Shown here: positions 46,287 to 55,434 of the stretch, piece by piece | Layout: every line of letters begins with the position of its first letter | Position numbering within the stretch: position 1 is the stretch's first letter | Source of the DNA: Mycobacterium mantenii | GTDB taxonomy: Bacteria; Actinomycetota; Actinomycetes; Mycobacteriales; Mycobacteriaceae | DNA length: 64,000 nt | NCBI RefSeq assembly: GCF_010731775.1 | Contig: NZ_AP022590.1 | Coordinates: 4,402,001-4,466,000, forward strand | Direction: 5' to 3' | The notes under the pieces: generated by a model | Database searches by the model: none | Told to the model about the DNA's origin: nothing | Seen by the model: the letters and a program-made list of their open reading frames with translations, nothing else | Program-made: the position numbers and the translations under genes

Positions 46287-47324
46287 TCATACTCCGATCG
46301 TTGAGCCGACGGCCGTGACGGCCTTGTTGATGCCGCCGACGAGGGCCATCGCCGTACCGAGCCTTGTGTTCATCGATGCCTCGTCGCCGAAGTCGCCGCG
46401 CCAGGTGTGTAGGCGTCGGGTCAGCAGCTGCAGGGCGTATTCCTGCGTCATGCCGATGGCGCCGTGGGCCTGGTGCGCGGCCCGTGCCGCCAGCCCGGCG
46501 TTGCGGTTGGCCACCGATTTGGTGGCGACGATCTCGAAGGAGGCCGCGCCGTGCAGTGCGGCGGCACCCGCGCGGTCGACCGAAAGCGCGGTCAAGGCTG
46601 ACGCCTGCGCGAGTTCGACGATATGGGCCTGCACGGACTGAAACTTGCCGATCGGGCGGCCGAACTGCTCACGCTGCCCGGCGTAGGTCGTGGTCAGTTC
46701 GAACGCTCCGGTGATGGCGCCGGCTATCTGTGCGGACCGCAGCAAGGCGCCGCGCAGCAGTACGTCATCGGCACCGACATCGGCGGGGTAGACGTCCACT
46801 TCGCTTCCGTTCGCCGTGATGGCGTCTCGGGGCATCCCCGCGAGGTCCGACCCCGCGGTCACTTGCAGGTGGTCGACGTCGGCCACCACCACCCCGGCGG
46901 GTAGGACCGCCACCACGTGGCTGGCGCCCCGCACCCAGGGCACGTGTGTAGCGGTGCCGGTCAATCGGTCACCGTCGAGGGACAAGGCGCTGGAGTCAGG
47001 TACCACGGTCATCGGGGTGGCCGGAATCTCCGCTCCGGCGCGGGCCAGCAACCAGGCGGCCAGGCTGGTCTCGGCCAGGGGCAGGGGCACCGCGTGGCGG
47101 CCCGCGCCCTTCAGGACCGCGAGTAGATCCGGCAATGAACCGCCCGACCCGCCGCATTCCTCGGCGATCCCGACGAGCGGTAAACCGAGTTCTGCTGCTG
47201 ACTGCCACAAGGGGGTGGTCAGGCCGTCGCGTTCCACCGCGCCGATGACATCGGCGCTGAAGGTCTGAGAAAAGTAGTCCCGGACCAGCCCGACGAGCTC
47301 GGGGTCAGCTTGGTGCGCGGTCAT
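46287..47324 (-). CDS. Acyl-CoA dehydrogenase, short-type subunit (pair 3)
   Basis: The 345-residue ACAD partner has REQFGRPIGKFQSVQAHIVE and QAHGAIGMTQEYALQLLTRR; no SExxAGSD motif is visible. N-terminal helices (LPLVGIAEECGGSGGSLPDL) are retained. ATG 47324 overlaps the stop of the long-type gene as ATGA, so the two are translated together. By analogy to ChsE heterotetramers it completes the cofactor site of the 47321-48451 product. Substrate is unknown. Confidence 0.91.
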   Translation of the reverse strand: MTAHQADPELVGLVRDYFSQTFSADVIGAVERDGLTTPLWQSAAELGLPLVGIAEECGGSGGSLPDLLAVLKGAGRHAVPLPLAETSLAAWLLARAGAEIPATPMTVVPDSSALSLDGDRLTGTATHVPWVRGASHVVAVLPAGVVVADVDHLQVTAGSDLAGMPRDAITANGSEVDVYPADVGADDVLLRGALLRSAQIAGAITGAFELTTTYAGQREQFGRPIGKFQSVQAHIVELAQASALTALSVDRAGAAALHGAASFEIVATKSVANRNAGLAARAAHQAHGAIGMTQEYALQLLTRRLHTWRGDFGDEASMNTRLGTAMALVGGINKAVTAVGSTIGV

Positions 47325-48451
47325 GACGTGATCAGCGCCTTGGCGATGATGTTACGCATGATCTCGGTGGTGCCGCCGCGGATGGTGAACGACGGGCCGG
47401 TCAGCACTGCCCTGGCGAGCAGGGATTCATACGGGTCCGACGAGGTCAGTTCCGGTGTCCGGCCGAAGTGTCTGAGCACGATTTCGATGCACTCCTGTTC
47501 GAATCGGGTGGCCATTTCCTTGGCCAGCGCCGCCTCGACCGTTGGCGATTCGCCGCGGTCGACAGCCCGCGCGATCGACAGCGACAGGCCGTGGAACGCC
47601 CAGCAACGCGCTGCCACCGATCCGAGTTCGGTCTGCGCCCAACCGGGGGCGGTGCCGTGCAGCGTGCCGGCCCAGTGGTCCAGAACCGGCATCACCGACA
47701 TCCAGCGGTCGACACCGCCGCGCTCGAGAACGAGTTCGGCGGTGTTCTGTCCCCAGCCGGCACCCACCTCGCCCAGGCGCCTGGAGTCCGGGACGAAGAC
47801 GTCGTCGAACGCGACTTCGCAGAAGTGGCGGGTGCCGTCGATGAAGGTGATCTTCGACGGGGTCAGCCCGTCGGCGTGGCGGTCCACGATGAACTGGGTC
47901 AATCCGCGGTAGCGGTCCTCGGAGGTGCGGAAGAGCCCCAATAGGTGGGTCGCCTCGGCCGCACCGGAGGTCCAGATCTTGGTTCCGTTGAGCAGCCACC
48001 CGCCGTCGACCTTGATCGCTCGGGTCCGCACGGCGGCCAGGTCGGAGCCGGCGTCGGGTTCGCTCATGCCGATCGCGAAGGACAACTCTCCGCTGGCAAT
48101 GCGGGGCAGGAAGTACTGCTTCTGCTCGTCGGTGCCGTTCGCGGCGATATTGGGACCGGATTGGCGGTCGGCGACCCAATGCCATCCCACCGGCGCTCCG
48201 ACGGCCAGTAACTCCTCGACCACGATGAGCCGCTCCACGGCGGTGCGTCCGCCGCCGCCATACTCCTTCGGCAGCGCCATGCCGAGCCAGCCCTGCGCGC
48301 CCAGGTCGCGGGAGAAGACGGGATCGCTGGGGGCGGCGAACCCTAGGCCGGCGTTATAGCTGCCCGGCGGAAGCCGGTCGGCCAGGAAGGCCCGGACGTC
48401 GTCGCGTAACCGTTGTTCGTCGGTGCTGAGTTCGGTTGCCTCGAGTCTCAT
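47321..48451 (-). CDS. Acyl-CoA dehydrogenase, long-type subunit (pair 3)
   Basis: The 376-residue ACAD has MSEPDAGSDLAAVRTRA, NGTKIWTSGAAEATHL and the C-terminal IRGGTTEIMRNIIAKALI. All family signatures of the FAD-binding, catalytic subunit are present. It lies 7 bp below the SDR gene on the same strand and overlaps its short partner. The pair, the AMP ligase and MaoC hydratase form a self-contained activation and beta-oxidation unit controlled, by position, by the divergent GntR regulator. Confidence 0.92.
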   Translation of the reverse strand: MRLEATELSTDEQRLRDDVRAFLADRLPPGSYNAGLGFAAPSDPVFSRDLGAQGWLGMALPKEYGGGGRTAVERLIVVEELLAVGAPVGWHWVADRQSGPNIAANGTDEQKQYFLPRIASGELSFAIGMSEPDAGSDLAAVRTRAIKVDGGWLLNGTKIWTSGAAEATHLLGLFRTSEDRYRGLTQFIVDRHADGLTPSKITFIDGTRHFCEVAFDDVFVPDSRRLGEVGAGWGQNTAELVLERGGVDRWMSVMPVLDHWAGTLHGTAPGWAQTELGSVAARCWAFHGLSLSIARAVDRGESPTVEAALAKEMATRFEQECIEIVLRHFGRTPELTSSDPYESLLARAVLTGPSFTIRGGTTEIMRNIIAKALITS

Positions 48452-48458
48452 CGGGTCA

Positions 48459-49220
48459 TCACCGGACCATCACCAGTCCGCCGTCGATCGCCAGGACCTG
48501 TCCGGTCATGTAGGTGGCCTCGTCGGAGGCCAGAAAGACGTAGGTGCCGGCGATCTCCTCCGGTTCGGCCCACCGCTTCAACGGAATGCGTTGCAGGTAG
48601 TTCTCATTGAGCTTGTCGTTGTTGCGCAGCCCTTCGGTCATCGGCGTGGCCGCGGCGGGGGCGACGGCGTTGACGACGATGTTGTAGCCGGCGAGTTCGC
48701 GGGCGGCCGACCGCGTCATGCCGAGCAGCGCCGCCTTGGCCGACGCGTAGTTGATCTGTCCGATGGTGCCGTTGAGCCCGGCTGAGGAGGTTGTGAAGAT
48801 GATGGAACCCTTCCGGGCTTCCTGCATTCCCGGCACCACCGCCTGCAGCCAGTAGAACGCTCCGTTGAGGTGGATGTTCAGGACGGTTGACCATTGCTCG
48901 TCGGTCATCTTCCACAGCATCGCCGGCCGGGTCAGGCCGGCGTTGCTGACCAGCACGCTGATGGGGCCCAGGTCGGCGGCGGCTCGTGCTGCCGCGTCGT
49001 CGACCGCCGCGCGATCGGACACATCACACGCGATTGCGGCCGCAGTGCCGCCTGCGGCGGTGATCTCCTCGGCCACAGCGTGCGCGGTGTCGGCATTGAT
49101 GTCGACGACGGCGACTCGTGCGCCTTCGGCGGCGTAGCGGATGGCGATCGCCCGGCCCAGTCCCTGGCCGGCGCCGGTCACGACGGCGACGCGGCCGGCC
49201 AGTCGTGCGGGATTGGTCAT
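48459..49220 (-). CDS. SDR family oxidoreductase (FabG-like, 3-hydroxyacyl-CoA dehydrogenase candidate)
   Basis: The 253-residue classical SDR has TGAGQGLGRAIAIRYA (cofactor loop), VSNAG, catalytic Ser in TSSAGLNG and YASAKAALLG (Tyr-x3-Lys). FabG-like SDRs in beta-oxidation loci usually oxidise the 3-hydroxyacyl-CoA formed by a hydratase, which fits this operon. ATG 49220 overlaps the ligase stop (ATGA) and follows the strong AGGAGGAAACAC ribosome-binding site. The longer reading from 49520 lies inside the ligase gene and is rejected. Confidence 0.92.
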   Translation of the reverse strand: MTNPARLAGRVAVVTGAGQGLGRAIAIRYAAEGARVAVVDINADTAHAVAEEITAAGGTAAAIACDVSDRAAVDDAAARAAADLGPISVLVSNAGLTRPAMLWKMTDEQWSTVLNIHLNGAFYWLQAVVPGMQEARKGSIIFTTSSAGLNGTIGQINYASAKAALLGMTRSAARELAGYNIVVNAVAPAAATPMTEGLRNNDKLNENYLQRIPLKRWAEPEEIAGTYVFLASDEATYMTGQVLAIDGGLVMVR

Positions 49221-50782
49221 GTGTTTCCTCCTGTAGGTGCGTGTGACGCTGACCGCGGCGGGCTGCCGGAGTCGGGGCGGTACATGGCTTTGACGTCGCG
49301 CAAGCTCACCTTCAGCGACGGGGTGCGTGGTAGCCGCTCGACGATCCGAATGTCCACCGGGATGTGATGTGCGGGAACCCGTTGCCTCAGATAGGTCTTC
49401 AGGTCCTCGACGCCGGGGGCCGTTGCGCCGGCGCGGAGTTCTGCGACCGCGAAGGGAATCTCGCCCAGACGCGGATCGGGCACTGCAACGACGGCCGCGT
49501 CCCGCACGGCGGGGTGGCACAACAGGGCGTTGACGACCGTCTCGGGCAGGACCTTGAAACCACCGCGGTTGATCGCGCCGTCGGCGCGGCCATGCACGGT
49601 GACAAAGCCGTCGACGTCGATCGAGGCGAGGTCGGTGGTCCGGATCCAGTCCGGGCTGACCACCCCAACCCTGGCCTCCAGCAGGCCCTGCTGGCCGTCG
49701 GGCAGCTGCGCGCCGGTGGACACATCAACGACGCGCACCTCGGTTCCGGCGGTGGGCCGGCCCGACGCTGCCGGTTTCACGTGGCCGAATTCTTCGTAGA
49801 GCGCCGGTGTCCACGCGACCACGGTGCCGGCGAATTCGGTGGCCCCGTAGGCCCACAGCACCGGAACCCCGTACGTGCTCTCGAAGGACTGGCGGGTCTC
49901 GGGCTCCAACGGGCCAGACCCACCGAACAGAAACTTCAACGACGCCAGGTCGCCGCGCGGCACTTTCGCCTCCAGCACCATCCGCACCACGGCGGGCTGC
50001 ACACCGACGTAGGGCATCTGGTACCGCTTGATCGCGCTGACCCAGTCATCGACCTGAAACTTCTCCAGCAGGACGAGCCGCTTGCCGCTGTGTATAGCGC
50101 CGACAAGCTGGGCGATCCCGCCGATCCCGGCGAACGGCCAGAACACGAGTTCCGGTGCAGCGTCGGGATTCCCGGGTGACAGCGCCGTTGCGCTGAGCAC
50201 CGCACGCTGCAACACCGGGGTGGGTAGGTGGATGCGCTTCGGGGGGCCGGTGGTGCCGCTGGTCAGCACGCCGATCGCCGGCTCTTGGGGCGCTTGGGCG
50301 TATCGGCGCTCGCCACGGGCGGACAGTTCGGGCAGCAGCGCCACGTGTGGCGCTACCGATTGGACGGCGATGCCGATCGAACCGACCCGCGCCGCGGCCG
50401 CGATCACCGGCGCCGTCCAGTCGTCGCGGTCGGCGATGACGACCCCGGGCCGCAGCGCCTCGATGTCCGCAGCGATGGCGGCCGGGGACTGGAACGCGTA
50501 GATCTGGGAAAACGATCGCCGCCGCGCCAACAGGCCGACGATGGCGGCGGCGTGTTGCGGTCGGTTGCGGACCACCAGTCCGATGGCGTCGCGCTCGCCG
50601 ACGCCGGCCGCGCCGATGAGCGAGTCGATGGCGTCGACGGAGCCGGTGAGATCGTCGCCGCGTAACCACGTGCCGCCGAACTCGATGACGGGCGCCGACC
50701 CGTAGGCGCGGAGCCGGCGATGTAGCACGGCTGCAAGATCTTCCGCGCTGTCAGCGGCCCCGGAATTGTGCCCGGCGCACAT
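49217..50782 (-). CDS. AMP-dependent acyl-CoA synthetase/ligase
   Basis: The 521-residue ANL ligase has the ATP-binding loop LTSGTTGPPKRIHLP, WAYGATEFAG, IRTTDLASIDVDGF and GGFKVLPETVVNALL. The C-terminal catalytic lysine region reads TPSLKVSL where PSGKxxR is usual, so Gly is replaced by Leu while Lys is kept. It should activate the operon's acid substrate to its CoA ester. The start is uncertain: ATG 50782 is chosen, but GTG 50800 with GAGGG upstream is possible. It lies 110 bp below the MaoC gene. Confidence 0.88.
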   Translation of the reverse strand: MCAGHNSGAADSAEDLAAVLHRRLRAYGSAPVIEFGGTWLRGDDLTGSVDAIDSLIGAAGVGERDAIGLVVRNRPQHAAAIVGLLARRRSFSQIYAFQSPAAIAADIEALRPGVVIADRDDWTAPVIAAAARVGSIGIAVQSVAPHVALLPELSARGERRYAQAPQEPAIGVLTSGTTGPPKRIHLPTPVLQRAVLSATALSPGNPDAAPELVFWPFAGIGGIAQLVGAIHSGKRLVLLEKFQVDDWVSAIKRYQMPYVGVQPAVVRMVLEAKVPRGDLASLKFLFGGSGPLEPETRQSFESTYGVPVLWAYGATEFAGTVVAWTPALYEEFGHVKPAASGRPTAGTEVRVVDVSTGAQLPDGQQGLLEARVGVVSPDWIRTTDLASIDVDGFVTVHGRADGAINRGGFKVLPETVVNALLCHPAVRDAAVVAVPDPRLGEIPFAVAELRAGATAPGVEDLKTYLRQRVPAHHIPVDIRIVERLPRTPSLKVSLRDVKAMYRPDSGSPPRSASHAPTGGNT

Positions 50783-50891
50783 CAATGCGTCCGCGGACAC
50801 GTCATTGTCGCACCCTCGACCGCGGTGCTGAGCGGTCACCAGCACTGTCGTTGAGCACAATCCATTCCCGTTCGCGAACGTCGCTGCCACG

Positions 50892-51344
50892 TCAGAAGTA
50901 GAGGCGGGTGATGGACTCGGCGACGCAGACCGGTTTGTCACCGCCCTCGCGCTCCACCGTGGCCAGCCACACCACCTGGACGCCGTCCGGCACGTCGTCC
51001 ACGGCGGCGATACCGAGCCGAACACGCACCCGGGAATCGACCGGCAGGGGAGCGGGGAAGCGGACCTTGTTGAGGCCGTAGTTGACCCCCATGCGCTTGT
51101 TGGCCACTTCGAAGACGTCGTTCATCAGCGGAGGCAGCAGCGACAAGGTGAGGTATCCATGGGCGATCGGAGTCCCGAAGGGCCCCTCCGCGGCCTTCTC
51201 AGGATCGACGTGGATCCATTGGTGGTCGTCGGTGGCGTCGGCGAACAGGTTGATGCGGTCCTGATCCACCGCCTTCCAGCCGCTGACACCAATCTCCTGG
51301 CCGACCAGTGAGCGCAATTCGTCTGGGCCTTCTATCTTTCGCAC
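50892..51344 (-). CDS. MaoC-like (R)-specific enoyl-CoA hydratase
   Basis: The 150-residue hot-dog protein has the hydratase 2 signature: FADATDDHQWIHVDPEKAA with catalytic Asp and His, then GPFGTPIAHGYLTLSLLPPL. It should hydrate a trans-2-enoyl-CoA to the (R)-3-hydroxy form. The GTG start at 51344 faces the GntR gene over 218 bp. As first gene of the operon it marks the promoter position. Single-domain MaoC proteins of this type act as homodimers. Confidence 0.9.
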   Translation of the reverse strand: MRKIEGPDELRSLVGQEIGVSGWKAVDQDRINLFADATDDHQWIHVDPEKAAEGPFGTPIAHGYLTLSLLPPLMNDVFEVANKRMGVNYGLNKVRFPAPLPVDSRVRVRLGIAAVDDVPDGVQVVWLATVEREGGDKPVCVAESITRLYF

Positions 51345-51458
51345 GATCCATCCTTCGTTGAATTGGTGTGGGGTACCGAGGTCGCGGCGCGGGTGCAGTT
51401 ATCGGACGCGCGGCGGCGCGGGCCGTGAAGGTCCGAACGTGCACCACGGGCGCCTCCA

Positions 51459-51476
51459 TCCAATAAATGAGTTGGA
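51459..51476. promoter_or_regulatory. Candidate GntR operator in a divergent promoter
   Basis: TCCAA-N8-TTGGA, nested in a wider CTCCA/TGGAG dyad (51454-51477), lies midway between the MaoC and GntR genes. Position and symmetry suggest the FadR-type regulator binds here. This is a weak call, because the GntR consensus is variable. Confidence 0.35.
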
Positions 51477-51562
51477 GGATTAAGATGTTCTGCATGATGA
51501 GCGGTACCGCTCGCCGGTGCCGCAATGTCGACACCTAGGGCGCGGCACGGGAGGGTGAAACG

Positions 51563-52318
51563 ATGACGGCAGCGTCCTTTGGTGCCGTCCGGGTCCCCAA
51601 GGCCGCCGAGCTGGTCGCGGCCAGTCTGCGCGGACAGATCATTACCGGTGAACTTCGGGCCGATGCGCTGCTGCCGGCCGAAGCCGTGTTGATGGAGCAG
51701 TTCGACGTCAGCCGGCCCACCCTGCGCGAAGCGTTCCGCATCCTGGAGTCCGAGGCGTTGATCGTCGTGCGGCGCGGCGCCCTGGGCGGCGCACGCGTCA
51801 AGCCCCCCGACGGCGTAATGGCAGCGCGTCATCTGGGATATCTGCTGCAATATCGCGGCACCACGATGGCCGATGTCTACCGTGCGCGTAGCGCGCTGGA
51901 ACGGCCCTTGGGCGAGGCGGTCGCGCGAGACAAACGCCGCCAGAACGTATCCCGGCTCAGCCAGGCGATCACCGAGGCGACACCGCACATCGCGAACCCG
52001 GCCGAGTACGCCCGCCACGACATCGACTTTCACCTGCTGGTCGCCGAACTCGCCGGCAACGAGACCGTCCGCACCACCGTGGAGGTGCTGTACCACCTCT
52101 TGCTGCCAGCGCGGAACCGCTACGTCGAGGCGCTGGCGCCCGGTGAGTTGGGCGTCGAGTACGCCGAAGTACATCGCACGCACGCTTATTTTGTGACGCT
52201 GATCGAACGCCACGACACCGATGCCGCGATCGAATTGTGGAACAAGCACCTCGACGAGATCGAGCACCACTACACCGCCCGCCCGTTGGCTAAAACGGTG
52301 GTGGAGATGCTCGGCTGA
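51563..52318 (+). CDS. GntR/FadR family regulator
   Basis: The 251-residue regulator has a GntR winged helix at about residues 10-80 (LLPAEAVLMEQFDVSRPTLR, EAFRILESEALIVVRRG) and a C-terminal FCD domain (residues 95-235) with metal or ligand histidines in ARHDIDFHLLVAELAGNE and AEVHRTHAYF. Regulators of this group sense acyl-CoAs or carboxylates. It is divergent from the MaoC-ligase-SDR-ACAD-crotonase operon and is its likeliest controller. It is convergent with the short ACAD at 52362. Confidence 0.92.
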   Translation: MTAASFGAVRVPKAAELVAASLRGQIITGELRADALLPAEAVLMEQFDVSRPTLREAFRILESEALIVVRRGALGGARVKPPDGVMAARHLGYLLQYRGTTMADVYRARSALERPLGEAVARDKRRQNVSRLSQAITEATPHIANPAEYARHDIDFHLLVAELAGNETVRTTVEVLYHLLLPARNRYVEALAPGELGVEYAEVHRTHAYFVTLIERHDTDAAIELWNKHLDEIEHHYTARPLAKTVVEMLG

Positions 52319-52361
52319 CCCGACAGCGCACACGTCGAGCTGACGGTCGTTGGACGTGGGT

Positions 52362-53486
52362 TCATCCGATGATCTCTTGCACCACGTCGTAGCCCTCGGC
52401 GAGCACCAGATCGGTAAGCCGGGCCAGCTCCCGGTCGGGATTGCCCAACAGATGCTGGGAGGCCGTCGCGCGTTTCAAATAGAGCTGCACCTCGTGCTCC
52501 CACGTCAAGGCGAGCCCACCATGGATTTGCATGGCGGTCCGGACCGCCTGCCAGTTCGCCTCGTGTGCGCAGACCGCGGCCACGGCCGCCGACACCGGGA
52601 TCGGCTGTGGCTGATCGAGGTGGCCGAACGCGGCCTCCACCGCGGCGGTGGCGGCCTGCACCGCCACGAACAGATCGGCGCAGCGGTGCTTGATCGCCTG
52701 AAAGGAGCCGATTGGTCGGCCGAACTGAACCCGCGTCTTCGCGTATTCCACCGACATGTCCAGCAGCCGTTGAGCGGCCCCGACTGCGTCGGCGGCTATC
52801 GCCAAGCGGATGAGGTCCTGCAGCCGGGCTTGCAGCGCCGCCGCGGCGTCCAGATCACCCAGCGCGACTGCCGGTACGGCTTCGAAGGTGACAGCGGCAA
52901 CCGGCCGGGTCACATCGACGGAGCGAAGAGTCTCGATGCGTACCCCCGCGTCGTGCCCGTCGACCACGAATAGCCCAGGCCCGGTATCGATTTCGGCGGC
53001 CACGATCAGCCAATCCGTCACATCAGCTTCCAGCACGGCCGGTTCGGCGCCGCTGACCCGCCAGGTGTGTCCGTCATGCGTGGCGCGGGGCGGGGCGCCA
53101 TCCAACGGGCTCAACGCCAGCGCCACCCGCACCTGCCCCTGAACGATGCCCTTGAGTAGATCGGCGAAGTGTTCCTCGGCGCCGGCCCAGCGTATCGCCG
53201 TCGGCGCCAGCACGGCGCTCGACAGATAGGGCGCGGGCAACAGACACCGGCCGGCCTCCATCAGGAAAATGGCCAACCCTGCCGCACCGACGTCACCGCC
53301 GCCGTACTCCTCGGGCGTCGCCAGTCCGAACACCCCCAATTCCGCGAGGCTCCGGCACAGGTTGGGGTCCTCCCGGCGACCCGATTCGGCCAATTGCCGT
53401 GTCCGGGCCAACGGCGCGTGCTGCTGCAGGCCGTCGCGGACCCAGATCCGGAACTCCATCCGGTCGTCCTCGGTCAGCAAGGGCAT
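52362..53486 (-). CDS. Acyl-CoA dehydrogenase, short-type subunit (pair 4)
   Basis: The 374-residue ACAD partner has TRVQFGRPIGSFQAIKHRCAD and IHGGLALTWEHEVQLYLKRA, but no SExxAGSD motif. Unusually, its presumed long partner is encoded divergently, 93 bp away, rather than in the same operon. ATG 53486 follows GAAGGGGGCCGA; a TTG at 53504 is an alternative. The two promoters must overlap in the short AT-rich gap (53487-53579), so balanced expression could still be ensured there. Confidence 0.9.
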   Translation of the reverse strand: MPLLTEDDRMEFRIWVRDGLQQHAPLARTRQLAESGRREDPNLCRSLAELGVFGLATPEEYGGGDVGAAGLAIFLMEAGRCLLPAPYLSSAVLAPTAIRWAGAEEHFADLLKGIVQGQVRVALALSPLDGAPPRATHDGHTWRVSGAEPAVLEADVTDWLIVAAEIDTGPGLFVVDGHDAGVRIETLRSVDVTRPVAAVTFEAVPAVALGDLDAAAALQARLQDLIRLAIAADAVGAAQRLLDMSVEYAKTRVQFGRPIGSFQAIKHRCADLFVAVQAATAAVEAAFGHLDQPQPIPVSAAVAAVCAHEANWQAVRTAMQIHGGLALTWEHEVQLYLKRATASQHLLGNPDRELARLTDLVLAEGYDVVQEIIG

Positions 53487-53579
53487 TCGGCCCCCTTCGG
53501 TCAAAGCACCATATTAGTTCGCTTTCGAATACATTAGTATCCTCTATATGATTCTTCGCAACTGCCGTGGGGTGGCCTT

Positions 53580-54803
53580 ATGACTGCGGCAGAACCAGCC
53601 GAGACGCCCGGGTTCCGTGATGAGGTCAGGGCGTTTCTTCGAGCCAACCTCCCCGCCGACTGGGCCGGTCTCGGCGCGCTGCCCGGGCCGCAGCGCCGTG
53701 AGTTCGTCGACCGGTGGCGCCGCCTCTGCGGGCAGGCCGGAATGCTCGGCGTGACGTGGCCGGTGGCCTACGGCGGGCGGGGCCTGACCAAACTGGACCA
53801 CCTGGTGGTGGTCGAAGAGTTCTCCCGCGCCAGGGTGCCGGTTGGCAGCCCGGGCGACACGCTGTCGATGAAGCTGCTCGGGAACACGTTGGCGGCCTGG
53901 GGAACTCACGAACAGAAGCTGCGGTTCCTGCCCCGCATCATCAGCGGCGAGGACATCTGGTGCCAGGGCTACTCCGAGCCCGAGGCCGGTTCAGACCTCG
54001 CGGGTCTGCGAACCCGTGCCCGACGCGAGGACGACCAGTGGCACATCGACGGCCAGAAGATCTGGACCTCGAACGCGACAAACGCCAACTGGATGTTCCT
54101 GTTGGCCCGCACCGACCCGGACGCGCCGAAATCCAAGGGCATCAGCATGCTGCTGATGCCGATGGACCAGCCTGGTGTCGACGTCCGGCCGATCACGATG
54201 CTCAACAACACCGAAGACTTTTGCGAGGTCTTTCTCAGTGACGCCCGCACCGAGGCCGGTCTGGTCGTCGGGGAGGTCAACAACGGCTGGGCGGTGGCCA
54301 ATTCGCTGCTCAGCCACGAACGGGGTGAGGAAGCGGCGGTCAACCCGATTCTGTTCGCCCATGAACTCGAACGCGTCTTCGCGCTGGCGAAGGATCGCGG
54401 CGCTGACCGGCAATCGGTGACCCGTGAGCGGCTCGGACGCGCCTATCTCGGTGTCGCGGTGATGAAAGCGCTGGGCGACAAGATCCTGTCGGCCTACATG
54501 CGCGACGGGTCGCTGGGGCCCGAGGCGTCCGTCGCCAAGCTCTACTGGAGCGAGTATCACCAGAGCACAACGCGGTTGGCTGTCGACATCCTCGGCACGG
54601 ATGCCCTGGCGTGGGACGGTGACATGCCCATGAGGTGGTTCCGTGCCGATGACGCCGGCGCGCCAAACGATTCCAGCTCGTGGTTGTCGGTGCATCTGTG
54701 CAACGCGATGGCCGGCACCATCTACGCAGGCACGTCGGAGATTCAACGCAACATCATCGCCGAGCGCATCCTGGGGTTGCCCCGCGAGACGCGCGCAGGG
54801 TGA
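53580..54803 (+). CDS. Acyl-CoA dehydrogenase, long-type subunit (pair 4)
   Basis: The 407-residue ACAD has YSEPEAGSDLAGLRTRA, GQKIWTSNATNANWM, LNNTEDFCEVFLSDA and the C-terminal YAGTSEIQRNIIAERILGLP. It should be the FAD- and substrate-binding chain. Its product probably pairs with that of the divergent short-type gene. It converges with the small NTF2-like gene only 8 bp downstream. No clear Shine-Dalgarno precedes ATG 53580, which may be read from a short leader. Confidence 0.92.
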   Translation: MTAAEPAETPGFRDEVRAFLRANLPADWAGLGALPGPQRREFVDRWRRLCGQAGMLGVTWPVAYGGRGLTKLDHLVVVEEFSRARVPVGSPGDTLSMKLLGNTLAAWGTHEQKLRFLPRIISGEDIWCQGYSEPEAGSDLAGLRTRARREDDQWHIDGQKIWTSNATNANWMFLLARTDPDAPKSKGISMLLMPMDQPGVDVRPITMLNNTEDFCEVFLSDARTEAGLVVGEVNNGWAVANSLLSHERGEEAAVNPILFAHELERVFALAKDRGADRQSVTRERLGRAYLGVAVMKALGDKILSAYMRDGSLGPEASVAKLYWSEYHQSTTRLAVDILGTDALAWDGDMPMRWFRADDAGAPNDSSSWLSVHLCNAMAGTIYAGTSEIQRNIIAERILGLPRETRAG

Positions 54804-54811
54804 GCGCTGAC

Positions 54812-55234
54812 CTAGGGGCGTAACGCCTCGGCCAGCACCATCGGGTTGTGAAATTCCGTCCACGACCTGATCAGGCCGCCGTCGAACTCGAACACTGCGA
54901 TGTAGGTGTTCTGGTAGGGCTTTCCGGTGTCGCGGGCCACGAAATCACCGTGATAGCGGGCCACGACAGTCCTGTCGTCGGTGGCGGAAAACACCTCGTC
55001 GAGGTGCAGCGGGTGCGGATCGAACAGCTTGGCCACTCCCGCGAAGAGTTGCCGAACACCGCGCTTGCCCCTGACGTGGGACCAGAAACCGGTGCGCTCA
55101 TCCTGGAACGGCAACCGCACCTCGATCTCCTCGGCGAACAACGTCATCGCGGTGTCGAAGTCACCACCCGAGAAGTCACGCAGCAGAGCCGCCACCATCT
55201 CCGCTCGGCTCGTATCGGCGGCGACGTCGGCCAT
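54812..55234 (-). CDS. SnoaL/NTF2-like fold protein
   Basis: The 140-residue cone-shaped NTF2-like protein has EMVAALLRDFSGGDFDTAM, a mixed strand core (VVARYHGDFVARDTGKPYQN) and a final ELxRxWxEFHN-type strand (RSWTEFHNPM). Members act as ketosteroid isomerases, dehydratases, cyclases or simple binding proteins. An Asp/Tyr pair typical of ketosteroid isomerase is not obvious. It is divergent from the TetR-synthetase fusion, and the two family-1-like palindromes lie about 100 bp upstream, so both genes may share one operator. Confidence 0.82.
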   Translation of the reverse strand: MADVAADTSRAEMVAALLRDFSGGDFDTAMTLFAEEIEVRLPFQDERTGFWSHVRGKRGVRQLFAGVAKLFDPHPLHLDEVFSATDDRTVVARYHGDFVARDTGKPYQNTYIAVFEFDGGLIRSWTEFHNPMVLAEALRP

Positions 55235-55335
55235 AGTGGTCTCCTAATTGTGTCGACGGCACACGACGGGATCGAGGTGCGCGGCGACTCCGCGCGGGTG
55301 ACACCCGCTTCCTCAAGGCCCGACCCTAGCGCTAC

Positions 55336-55373
55336 TTGACGCAAACGCCAAGTAGCGTTGACAAAAATGCCAA
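55336..55373. promoter_or_regulatory. Twin operator-like palindromes, family 1 variant
   Basis: TTGACGCAAACGCCAA (55336-55351) and TTGACAAAAATGCCAA (55358-55373) both have TTGAC-N6-GCCAA, one base per half-site off the 33/38-kb sites. They are 22 bp apart, two helical turns, so dimers would sit on the same face. They lie 62-99 bp upstream of the TetR-synthetase ATG. Confidence 0.65.
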
Positions 55374-55434
55374 GTTCATAAATGCATCTTGAGCTGCATC
55401 GATACCGCGCGACGGTGCGGATTCAGCGATCTGC

